DNA of 22,474 nt from Solicoccozyma terricola (taxonomy: Eukaryota; Basidiomycota; Tremellomycetes; Filobasidiales; Piskurozymaceae): assembly GCA_001600875.1 (NCBI GenBank), contig BCLD01000009.1, positions 47,341-69,814 of the forward strand, read 5' to 3'. The translations under genes and the position numbers were made by a program. A model generated the notes under the pieces. The model was not told where the DNA came from and searched no databases. It saw nothing but the letters and a program-made list of their open reading frames with translations. Positions 1 to 9,086 of the stretch are shown one piece after another. Positions within the stretch are counted from its first letter, which is position 1, and each line of letters starts with the position of its first letter.

Positions 1-12
1 CCCCCCCCCCCC
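1..12. repeat. poly-C run at window edge
   Basis: Twelve consecutive C open the window. Long G/C runs recur elsewhere in the window, so this may be the visible end of a longer homopolymer at which the assembly or cut ends. Confidence 0.8.
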
Positions 13-288
13 GGGCCGGCACGGCCAGATCCGGACGGCCCAGACCAGCGACTTCGAGATGATGGTATGGCAGCGACCCTCAGTGGTGCCCACTACATCC
101 GTTCCACCAACCAGTGGTCCGACCCTGCAACTCAGCTCTGGTTGTACGACCACGATGCTGAAGCTGCGTCTGCTTTGTACATGGAGAAGGTGATGGGATT
201 CAGTTCTCGGGGGGCTTTGGGGGTGGAAGGGAAGGGGACAAGTGCGAAGGAGGAGCTGATTGCTGCTGGTCTATTGGCTGCGATGTGA
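1..288 (+). CDS. 3' end of an unidentified gene (partial)
   Basis: Frame 1 is open from the first base to a TGA at 286-288, giving about 95 codons. The part from residue 23 on looks protein-like, with the segment TQLWLYDHDAEAASALYMEK followed by an alanine-rich end (EELIAAGLLAAM). The first ATG in this frame (67) lies inside the open stretch, so the gene probably starts outside the window. I do not recognise the family. Frame 2 also reads open across the first 60 bases, and a splice junction near 60-80 cannot be excluded. The window begins in a run of 12 C, so the true upstream sequence is missing. Confidence 0.35.
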   Translation, partial: PPPPGPARPDPDGPDQRLRDDGMAATLSGAHYIRSTNQWSDPATQLWLYDHDAEAASALYMEKVMGFSSRGALGVEGKGTSAKEELIAAGLLAAM

Positions 289-300
289 ATGATACCCTGT

Positions 301-391
301 ACCGTATATCATATACCATATACCTTATACCATATACCATCTATACCATCTATACCATCTATACCTTGTGCCGGTGGCGGTGGCGGTGGCG
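301..391. repeat. TATACCAT-type microsatellite plus GGTGGC repeat
   Basis: From about 301 to 368 there is an imperfect tandem of TATACCA/TATACCATC units. It is followed at about 371-391 by tandem GGTGGC. The repeat lies between the stop of the first gene fragment (288) and the start of the transcription-factor gene (509). It produces several long but meaningless open frames. Confidence 0.75.
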
Positions 392-508
392 ACAAATTCC
401 GCCCGATCCGCGGTTTTCCATTTGGATTTCCGGGAATGGTCGGTTCAACCGCCAACAGTCGGATCGTCTATACCACAACTCACCAGCACCATCCCCCCGC
501 ATCCCCCC

Positions 509-3500
509 ATGTCGTCCTCGCCCAGACAGAGCTCAGAGCAGGCGCCGCAGCTCCCAACGAAGCGCCGCAGAACAGCGCGAGCGTGTGTCCCCTGTCGCCA
601 GAAGAAAGCAAAGGTGAGTCGGATGGGACCCGCAGAGGTAGTCCTCTCCCCTCGGTCATATCAAACCACACCCCGCCCGGAACACAGTGCGATGGACAAC
701 AACCTTCCTGTACACCCTGTATGGCTCTCAAACATCAATGCTCCTATCTCATGGACAACTCCTCGCTTGGAGTCAATGACGTGGTCGTTAGCAAATCGTG
801 GGTGCAAGTTTCCGTCAGCCCCTGATGATCCTTCCGTTTCGTCCTCTTGACTACTCCTATTCACTGGCTTGCACCAGATACTTGGCAAAACTCGAGGCTC
901 GATTGAAAGCCCTAGAACATGCTACTCTGCTGGGTGCTCCTGCGGAATCACATGGAACCCTTGGTGGAGCTGTTGATCACGATTTGTCGAATGGTCTCTC
1001 TACGACACCGCCCTCGAGGACGTTTGCAGGATTCGGATCAGCAATGCGCTCTGGCCACACTGGTCAGCATCAGTCACATGGATTGACCTTCCACACGTCA
1101 TCAACCGGCAATGGACAAGACGTCGGTGTCTTTGATGACCCATCACAGCGAGATCGTGCGACTAGTACATTCTCGCATCGCGGTCCGTCGTTAGGGCAGG
1201 GTATGTGTATGGTGTTTTCAATTTCGAAAAAACCTTCAACGGCTGAATTATCCCTTTCCCCCGAGTCACAGATCCTCCATCATCATCACTTTTTACACGA
1301 CCAAGGCTACCTTCTCCCCAGACAACATTTCCAGCTGGCACCCAAGATCCCGTCCTCGAAACACCGACACCATTTGTACCATCCACAGACGGTATGGGCA
1401 TCTTACCTGCACTCAACGTCTACCCTAGTCACAGTGACATCGGAGGACAATCAACAGCTGCTCACATCTCACCCAACAACGAATTCTACGGCGAAACGTC
1501 CGGTATCACCTTCCACAGCTTACTCCTCGATACTATCTTACCTGGTTACAGGTGTATATCATCTTCCTTTGAAGATCCTTGGGGTACAATCTCTTCTCAG
1601 GGTGGTGAAGCTACAGGATTCCTAGGACTGGGACCTCGAGGCGTGAATGTTGGGGAGTTTTTCGCTAGGCGAGGAGATCTACCTACTCGGGAGGAGGCTC
1701 GAGAAATGTGGGAGTATTTCTCGATCAGGACCAATAAGTTGTATCCCTTTCTCGAGATGGAAAGTCTCAAGCAGTCGTATGAGGCGTTGTTGGTGGATTC
1801 GGATCGTGATCGTTTTCATGGTTACTCGTCGAGGTCCACCGTCCGTCATGATTGCTTGACCATGCCCGGTAATCAACCGCTGCTGGCGTTACATTTCTCG
1901 ATCTTCGCATTGGTTCAGAACTTGGCGAATACGGATCTGGCTGGAAAGGAAGGTGATTCGACGGTTTTGTCTCGACGAAACTCCCTTCCGCCAGGTTGAC
2001 TAGCTGATACGGCGCCTTACGGTATCCTCATCCAGTGCACCGAGTGGCCTTGCATCTGCTTCGTAAACATCTAGATTGGCCGCATTCCCTTCTCAAGGGT
2101 AGGTTGCTCTGTGGCATGTTACAGCAGATATCGCGATGAACACCTCCTTCACAGTTCAAGTACTCCTCATTGGAACATTGCTCATGCAAGGTGTCGATTG
2201 TCCGAGTCATGGATGGGACGTTCTCGGATGTGAGTGAATACAACGTGGACCGCTGTCAGGATACAGGATATCCTTCAGCTGACCTTGCTTGGACTCTCCA
2301 TCTCAAAGACGCCGTACGAGCAGCCTACGCGATTGGACTCCACGACCCGAACAGCCACAGCAAGCTCCCGCTCATGGAACGAGAAGCCCGTTCAAGAGCG
2401 TGGTGGGGATGTTTTACTCTGGATCGGTCAGTGTCATTCAAATAGATACCATCCGTCCGACAACGTCGCTGATTGACTGGCTCCCCGTTTGATCAGCCTG
2501 TTGACAGTATCCCTTGGACGACCTTCTTCGATAACGGCAGGTGTATCTGGCATGCCCTTTCCTTGTAGGATGGAAAATGAAGATCCGTTAGCAGTTGGTT
2601 TCTTCATCGAATCGATGTGAGTGTTTCGTTGGGTGATCACTCGGCAGGAACTAACGAAAAATGACCAACGACCCTAGACGTCTGTACTCGTGCCTTTCGG
2701 GTCTAATCGCCGATCCACCGACGTTATCATCCATTCGAAAGGCAACAACCGCTTCCATTCAAAGCACGGCTGCGGCTATCGCCAAGGTCGAGAGGGAGTA
2801 CGCCGCCTGGTCTGATTCTGTCACTCCCGCACTTCGTGTCTCGGAACGCAACGGCTTTACCGAGCCTTTGGCTATCATTTTGGCACTGCGAGGGTGTACA
2901 GTACGGTTATTGCTCCATCGACCGATCGTCCTGGCCGCCATACGTCAACAACGCGGACTGCAATCCCGGGCTGCTACTCCAACGAGAGGAGATTCCGGTG
3001 GGAAACAATTGGCCATGGATCTGCAACAGCGGGATGTCGCGTTTGGTATAAGTCTAGCAGCGGTAATTGAGACTGGTGTGATGACTGTGCGGCTATTGAA
3101 GGAAGGGACAGTCAACGAAGAATTATCAGCGCCTTGGTATCAATTGTTTTTTGGTGAGCCTTGCTTTGATCCGTCTCGCTTCCGCCCTTCCTATCTCATT
3201 TGACTTACAAAATTGGCCTTTAACCATCCTCAGCCATGAACTCATTCATGTCGTTGGTTGCGACATTTCTTCTCGACTTGTCCCAATGGATCTCATTTAT
3301 AAAGACACCGACTGCGGATATCCTTAGTTCTATTTATTCTGTCAGTGCTACGTTGCGCCAGCATTTAATCGTGCAAGGTCCTGATGTTGACGATATCTCT
3401 TGCTATTGATAGGCCAAAGATGTTGTCCAAACCATTGCGGCACGATACAACAAGGATAATGCCAAGAGGGCTTTGTGGATTATGGAACGTCTACTTCAAG

Positions 3501-3928
3501 TAGCCGTCCTGCCATCGAATTTCCCTAGTAAGCCAACCCAATCCCCTCTATATCAAGATGCGAATGACACACGGACTAAACATGCGCTTGTCGTTAACTT
3601 GACCTCTGCAGGCTCAAAGACATCGGACCACTTCCAATCCGATCATCAGCAATCCTCTTCACACATGAGCAACAACGGCGGCGGCATATCCTACGACACC
3701 ATCCCGAATGATGAGAGTTCTCGCGTCAACATGACGTCCTTTGTCTCCAGGGAGCACCTTGGAACGGGAGGTCTAGAAAACCTAGGATTGCAAGATCTCC
3801 CTCATTTGGATTTCGCGGCGTTGTATGAAGACCTCGAGATGGGTGCTGCAGGTATGGCTGATTGGAATTTGTTTGATTCGAATCAGCAGGTGGACGTGGG
3901 ATCAATGGCCTGGCAGCCATCGGGTTAG
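509..3928 (+). CDS. Zn2Cys6 (Gal4-type) transcription factor with fungal-specific TF domain
   Basis: A predicted nuclear DNA-binding regulator of 870 residues in 12 exons: 509-613, 688-797, 878-1200, 1272-1952, 2036-2098, 2155-2190, 2267-2426, 2497-2616, 2678-3153, 3234-3340, 3413-3527 and 3612-3928. All junctions are GT..AG and keep frame. A basic stretch (KRRRTAR) precedes a perfect binuclear zinc cluster at C26, C29, C36, C43, C46 and C53, split by intron 1 before C36. A short coiled-coil linker follows (YLAKLEARLKALE, about residues 73-85). The middle homology domain runs from about 290 to 560, with GETSGITFHS, AWTLHLKDAVRAAYAIGLHD, RAWWGCFTLDR and LTVSLGRPSS. The C-terminal third is acidic and Asn/Ser-rich, a plausible activation region. 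The ATG at 509 was chosen because it places the zinc cluster near the N terminus. Family is firm; targets are unknown. Exon 6 is only 36 nt. Confidence 0.9.
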
Positions 3929-4119
3929 AAATTGGCTGATTTGGAAGGTTGAGCAGAGGAGGACTTTCTTGTATGATATCAAGACGTCGCAGGCGAACAT
4001 GACGATTGTATCTGGGCCATAATGACAATCGAGATGTAATGAAGACTAGGGTACACGTCCTGCACGTCCCATTCATGTCAAGGCCCGCCCCGCCCTTCGA
4101 TCCTTTCCAAGCCCCTCCC

Positions 4120-4373
4120 TCATTCATACCGAATCGAATGTCTCAACGTTCCAATCTCCGAAACGTAAACCTCGACCTTGTCACCATCCTTCAGAGGTTT
4201 CCAGGTCTCTTCCGCTCCTGTGCATCCTACTCCACCTGGGGTTCCTGTCATGATCACGGTGCCTCGTCGGAGAGTTGTGCCTTTAGAAAGGAACGAGACG
4301 AGGGTTGCAACCTACCGAGTGGGAAAGGTGAAAAAGTCTCGGCGGTAGGTTAGGAAGACCTTGAAAGGTTGTA

Positions 4374-4417
<44 letters not shown>

Positions 4418-5410
4418 GAGGATGTGGGGTACTTACATCGAACACCAAGTCTGCTACAGGTGTGCTCTGTCTTGATTCGCCGTTGATAGATGCCTTCAAT
4501 TCGAGCTTTGACGGATCGGGTATAAGCTGACCAAGGCGTGGTGAAGATCCGGTAGGGATGTTTAGGTTGACTGGGTTGGTTTCGATAGTCAACTGATGAG
4601 GCGGCGAAAAACTCACCTTGGAAGCGACAATACATGGACCGAGAGGAGCGAATTTATCGAATCCCTAATACCCGAATCCGGTGATTTTGTCAGGTTTTCA
4701 GGGAAACAGGGATTCACCATTTACCACACATCTCCAAATCGTCAAAGCGTACCTTGGAGAAGCACCATTGAGGAACGCCGCCGGCCCTCTCCTTCAACCT
4801 CTGCCACTTCCTCGCGCTAACATCATCACCAGCGGTGTATCCGGCGATATACTTCAAAGCATCCTCGACACTGACGTCTTTACAGTCGTTTCCGATGATA
4901 GCGCATAGCTCTGCTTCGTAGTCTGCTTCACCTTCTTGTGCGCATTTAGGGATAGGTACGATTTCGTTGTAATCCGCGAGGGATGTGGTGGGTTTGATGA
5001 ACAGGGAGGGGAAGGGAGGTAAGGAGCGACCTGCTTCTTGGACTGGAGAGGGGGAAGGAGGATGTCAAAAATCAGGAGTGTGTTCAAGTCAACTTGGGGG
5101 GGGGGGGGGGGGGGAGGAGGGACTCACTATGTTTCTTGTAGTTGAGCCCAATGCATTTGATATCCGTGACATCTCTCATCCCAAGTGGACCGAGTAGAGT
5201 GCCAACATCGACGACTTGTTCCGTCACCTTTGCCGTCTCACTCAATGGACCATCTACGCCGACGTCGATCACTTTTGCTCTTAATTTCCCACTGTCTGCC
5301 AACGCTCCGATATCCGAAAAGTCATCTGCAACAGGTTCACCGTATAGAATGGTGGATGGATCCTGGGTGGTGGTGAAACGAATCAGTCGGGACCACTGGA
5401 CGATGGACAT
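4120..5410 (-). CDS. Fumarylacetoacetate hydrolase (FAH) family protein
   Basis: A 300-residue FAH-family hydrolase/decarboxylase, similar in size to FAHD2 and bacterial catechol-pathway hydrolases rather than to full-length tyrosine-pathway FAH (about 420 residues). Five exons on the minus strand: 5410-5128, 5042-4753, 4664-4617, 4526-4437 and 4311-4120. The catalytic domain starts near IKCIGLNYKKH. The expected metal ligands are visible in DYEAELCAIIG (E137, E139) and in GDDVSARKWQ (D168). Other family hallmarks are QWCFSKGFDKFAPLGP, LIPDPSKLEL and MTGTPGGVG. The enzyme probably cleaves a C-C bond of a small keto acid using Mg or Mn; the substrate cannot be read from the sequence. Introns 1 and 4 hold C runs of 19 and 42 nt on the coding strand. 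The gene is convergent with the zinc-cluster gene, their stops about 190 bp apart. Confidence 0.92.
4374..4415. repeat. 42-nt poly-G run (poly-C in the FAH-gene intron)
   Basis: Forty-two consecutive G on the plus strand, entirely inside intron 4 (4436-4312) of the FAH-family gene, where the transcript reads C. It is the longest homopolymer in the window. Confidence 0.9.
5096..5114. repeat. 19-nt poly-G run (poly-C in FAH intron 1)
   Basis: Nineteen consecutive G inside intron 1 (5127-5043) of the FAH-family gene, about 12 nt downstream of the 5' splice site in transcript sense. Confidence 0.9.
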
Positions 5411-5730
5411 TGTTGGTGCGCGAGAGTGTAGGTGGTTGCGTTGTGGTTGCTGTGCGTTGGTGTTAAGGGTCCTTGTCTGTGTCTCGTCGAGCGATTGGGT
5501 ATGGTCTGGGTGATGTTGCGGCGGCGGCTGCGGCGGCGGCGGCGATGAGCGGCGATCTACTCTCGGAACCGGGTAGCACCCGCCGGATGGCTCCGGCCGG
5601 GGCGATCATCCCGATCAATGCCGACATCGTGTGAGTTCGGACATCCTTGTCCGCATGTCCGGTGGCGGGGCACGTGCTTCATTAATTAAACTGTCACCCG
5701 CGGATTTGGGTGCGGGCAAATCATTCATCC
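5411..5730. promoter_or_regulatory. Promoter region of the FAH-family gene
   Basis: No convincing coding exon lies here. Features seen are a GCG trinucleotide repeat (about 5518-5544), an inverted repeat CGGACAT...ATGTCCG (5638-5661), a CACGTG E-box near 5670, a TTAATTAA palindrome, and the 12-mer ATCAATGCCGAC occurring twice (about 5614 and 5734). These sit 110-320 nt upstream of the FAH start codon on the minus strand. Any regulatory role is inferred. Confidence 0.4.
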
Positions 5731-6348
5731 GGGATCAATGCCGACTCGACGCGGAGAGGAGGCTGTTATCTAACCGATTAGTGAACGAGTGGAGGAAACG
5801 AGGTGTTTTGTCGACTCACCCTCCTTGGTGGTTTGTACTGCTGCGCCGGGAGCGATGTGAAGGGAAGGACGTTCAGGTTCGGTGGATACCGATTGCTCTT
5901 TTCCTTTATCTTTGTATGACCATTCGATGTCAGCCGAAGAAGGATGATGGCCAAACCATGTACTCGAACCATGTACTCACTCGACATCGATGCACACCGA
6001 CCGATTCCTGCGTCTGACTTGCATCTGTCGGTGATCGAATCAGTATCAAACGAACATCCTAGATACCCGGACCCACACTGACGGATCGAACGGAATTCCG
6101 CAGCCAGCGTCGAAACGGCTGACTTTCCCGTCTTCAGAGGTTTGTTGCAAGGATTGGAAAAGGGAGCTAGTGGACGTGGACGTGGACGTGGATGGAGGGG
6201 GAGTGGGGGTGGAATCCATGATACGCGATGGAATCGAAGGATTTAATTGATTGATGACGTTGATATTGTTGTAGAAAGAGGTTGGTGGTTCAAGGGATGG
6301 TTGCTTTCGCTCCTTGTCACCATTTTGACTCGTCGTGGTTGTGCTCAT
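5729..6348 (-). CDS. Possible small hypothetical gene, exon structure unresolved
   Basis: An ATG at 6348 opens an exon of about 85 residues rich in Ser, Thr and Pro, beginning MSTTTTSQNGDKERK. It includes an STSTSTST stretch and ends in VSRFDAGCGIPFDPS. A donor after DPS (about 6078) and an acceptor at GACAG (about 6028) would continue the gene. Two alternative continuations are possible. One reads YPPNLNVLPFTSLPAQQYKPP and splices to a terminal exon ending ALIPDE (about 5729). The other reads FGHHPSSADIEWSYKDKGKE and ends at a stop near 5780. The gene would be in tandem with the FAH-family gene. I recognise no domain. The composition of the first exon looks coding, but the whole model is weak. 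Confidence 0.3.
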
Positions 6349-6576
6349 GGTCGTTTTCAGTCCTTGGTAGTCGGTTTCGAACAACAGCAGCGTCCAACAA
6401 CACGACGCAACACGAGGTCCCACAACCACCTCGCGCTGTTATGTCGTGTGCCTCCCGCTGTGACATCAATATTATCTAGTGAATTTGTGGAACAGATTTA
6501 CATGTCTTTCTCCGACTAACGCTGCCTACTTGACTCTGCTCATTTGGAAGCTACGCTGGACTTTGCTCCAGAGGGC

Positions 6577-7809
6577 TTAGCTGCCCGCCACAGAGTTGTA
6601 GGCAGGGGCTGGTGGGCCCTGTAAGTGTGATCCCTCTTCACCACCTACTCCATTGTAGGTGAGGTTTCTCTCAGCCCACATTTCCGCTTCCTTGGCCTTT
6701 GCTGCGTTAGTGGTTTCAGCAGCGGAGGAGGTCTGGGCGACCGCAACCGTTCTGAAAGGGCCCATATCGGGCGTTTAGAATCGTCTGCAAATGCAAATTA
6801 ATATCCTGCCAACTCACGAATCGACCACATCTCCTCTCGTAACGGTGTACCACGTTGGTGGCATCCATTTCCCACGCTTCTCATTGATGCTCCAACAAAA
6901 GCGACTGAGCACAGCCCAGAGAGAGACTGTTGGACCAAGGAAATCAGTGACATGCCTCGTCGTCAGGACCGCGCGTGTGAGGATAAAGACATAAAGTCGC
7001 AGACATCATCAACCAAATGACAGATCCGGGTTTGCAGGTCACCTTGGCTGAAATTGGTTGCGAGTGGAGTTTTCCTTTCAACTGGGAGAACGTGGCGCCA
7101 TATAAAGCAACACTGATCAGACACCAAACCATGGCTGAGAAAGGAGATCGGTCAGTAACGATCTATCAGATCATACGCCGCAACATCACCTCACTCACCT
7201 TGACTGCAAAGAATGGTGGCGGCCCGCGCGAAACGATGGCAGAAACGATGTTGCCTGCTGTAAAAATAACTAGCTACAACAGATGATGCGAGGGTGAGAC
7301 ACAGGTATACATTGGCGATGATTGGCATGATTCCCATTGTTACAACCATGCTTTTGGGAATGCGCTGGACGGCTTTGTTTCTAGGAGAGGGGGGGGGGGG
7401 GGGGGTCAGGGTGAGCTTGACGACCCGTGCGTGCACTTTCTGTCGTACAGACTCACATCTGACCATAAACCTCTGGCATGGATTGACCTGCCCCACTCCA
7501 GTGTCCATTAAGCGGACGAAATCTATAATGCATATTGGGAACTCCAGTCACTCGCCAACCCCAAACATCCAACGTCATCTTGCTGGCGGTGGAGGTGTTG
7601 TTGACCGTTTGGGTGAATTTCATGGTGGCGAGAGCTCGCGATGGCAGGCAGCCGAGGAGGCTGAATGTCATGGCCACAGCGATCAAGACCGCAAAGTATG
7701 CCCCGTGATCGCCCTGGAATCTTTGCTTAAACGAGCGGAAAGGCATTGTCTTGGAGCGCCTGCTGTCGTTCTCATCTACATGAGGCGTTGTGTCGGTCTG
7801 CTCGTGCAT
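6577..7809 (-). CDS. Four-helix membrane protein, SUR7/PalI-like
   Basis: A predicted integral membrane protein of about 309 residues in six exons: 7809-7457, 7380-7311, 7273-7195, 7134-6991, 6926-6818 and 6751-6577. Predicted helices are AYFAVLIAVAMTFSLLGCL, then MVVTMGIMPIIANLVIFTAG, then MVWCLISVALYGATF, then SVIWLMMSATLFSLWAVL. A loop of roughly 70 residues with NNTS/VWGW separates helix 1 from helix 2, as in SUR7/PalI (Rim9) proteins. The cytosolic tail is Ala/Glu-rich and ends in NSVAGS. Those families act in plasma-membrane domains or pH signalling, but the assignment here rests on topology only. Intron 2 is just 37 nt. The donor of intron 3 is ambiguous: GTGAGT at 7198 or, four bases on, GTGAGG at 7194; only the second keeps helix 3 in frame. 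Intron 1 carries a 17-nt C run. Confidence 0.65.
7389..7405. repeat. 17-nt poly-G run in an intron
   Basis: Seventeen consecutive G on the plus strand within intron 1 (7456-7381) of the four-helix membrane protein gene. It ends five bases from the 3' splice site and could serve as an extreme polypyrimidine tract in transcript sense. Confidence 0.9.
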
Positions 7810-8435
7810 TGTGGTTGCCGATTGAAGTGCCGCGGTGGTATTGATTCGTTCGCTGAATATGTCGTTGATTAACTATGTGATGTTGATGGTCTTGGTCGAC
7901 ACATTCCATTTGGCGGAAATCTCCTGGTTTATATAGATATATACCTAAAACTGGCTTCCTGTCTTTGGGAGCTCCGTTGCTCCGTTGAGGGGCTAACGGG
8001 GGAAAGGGGGTCGCTTCATGCAAGAACAACCGTCGAAACGAGTTTCAGGTCAATACTCCTTTCTTCAAATCCCAGGCTAGTAGTCCCAGGTGCTCAAGCT
8101 GATACACGTTTGGTCGTATGTGTGGGAAACTGCTGTAGAGGTCGTGGGACTTTTTCTTGGGTCACCCGTCGACGCTTTGAATGCCCGGCAAGCTTTGCTA
8201 GATTCCTTCTCGAAGGTGATGTCGCATCAAATTCGGGGCACACCCCGTGACATGTATAATGCTCCTGCTATAACTTATGTGCGGGGCCGTTGCAAGATAG
8301 GAATGGGCAGATACTGCACACCCATGACCCCCATATCAAAAGGACGGTAAAGATGTCAGGAGGGCAAGGGACGAAAAGTAGCTGCATTGATATAATCGAT
8401 CTGAGCGTTACAAGATCTCCATGCGACCTGCCTCG
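7810..8435 (-). promoter_or_regulatory. Promoter region of the membrane-protein gene
   Basis: About 625 bases without a credible coding exon. A TATATAAA box on the minus strand (complement of 7928-7935) lies about 120 nt upstream of the ATG at 7809 and is the clearest element. The rest (8000-8435) should also hold the 3' UTR of the neighbouring hypothetical gene; I see no gene or repeat in it. Confidence 0.45.
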
Positions 8436-9086
8436 TCATTCTAGTCCAGACACCACCACCACCATCTCCTTCCTCGGAAGCGTACCCCATTCAGAGACTC
8501 GTTTCTTCCTGAACTCTACCCTTCGTATAAGCTTTGCGTTGCAGTCAGCGACCAGCTCCTGATTGATGTTCCTTCCGTCAACCTCTGTACCATGGAATTC
8601 GAGGGAAAGGAGACTGTGGAACTGCTTGACGATCGCACGTTCAAATCCGGACGTCTTTTCTTCGATGCTCATCTCCTGCGAATCCATCCGACTGATTTCC
8701 TTTGCCTTTTGCACCGCTTCCTCGATTACATTCAACGCTGGGTTCAGCAATGGATACATCATGTGCAAGCTGCGATACACTTGGTCGCAATAGAAGGCGT
8801 GCTTGGTAGAATTCAGTTGCACATTCCTGTCAAGGGCGTTCTGGACGATAGTTCTCGCCACGTACGTGAGATACGATATGTAGCCGGATGGTGGAATCTT
8901 TAGAGTCGGAGAGTGTTTGTCGACACTCTCCAGATCCCTTCGCAGCTTGTCCCTGTAGCGTTCGAGATCCAAATCAATGGACGGAGCGGGTACGACAGGG
9001 AGATCTTGGGCGGGATCGGGCAAGGGTGGCGCAGCGAATGGCGGTGGAGCTGCCTGCTTGACACCGAGCATGTTGATTTCTGGCAT
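8436..9086 (-). CDS. Hypothetical protein, intronless
   Basis: A single-exon frame of 216 residues starting MPEINMLGVKQAAPPP at 9086. The frame stays open further upstream to 9383, but that extension is low-complexity and crosses an AT repeat that looks like a promoter, so the inner ATG is preferred. The N terminus is Pro/Ala-rich. A helical core follows (GYISYLTYVARTIVQNALDR, then YCDQVYRSLHMMYPLLNPAL and IEEAVQKAKEISRM), with a mixed-charge C-terminal half ending VVVVSGLE. There is no signal peptide, membrane segment or motif I can name. Lack of introns in an intron-rich neighbourhood is unusual. Coding status is supported by the length and the sensible composition of the frame. Confidence 0.65.
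   Translation of the reverse strand: MPEINMLGVKQAAPPPFAAPPLPDPAQDLPVVPAPSIDLDLERYRDKLRRDLESVDKHSPTLKIPPSGYISYLTYVARTIVQNALDRNVQLNSTKHAFYCDQVYRSLHMMYPLLNPALNVIEEAVQKAKEISRMDSQEMSIEEKTSGFERAIVKQFHSLLSLEFHGTEVDGRNINQELVADCNAKLIRRVEFRKKRVSEWGTLPRKEMVVVVSGLE

Noticed and set aside
285..850. Long overlapping frames starting in the TATACC repeat
   Set aside because: They run through a microsatellite and across intron 1 of the zinc-cluster gene; the real start is at 509.
1552..1600. Apparent 49-nt intron (GTGTAT...CTCAG) in exon 4 of the zinc-cluster gene
   Set aside because: Removing it shifts the frame into an immediate stop, while reading through gives a sensible protein.
4312..4635. Minus-strand frames with long poly-proline tracts
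   Set aside because: They are translations of the 42-nt homopolymer inside intron 4 of the FAH-family gene.
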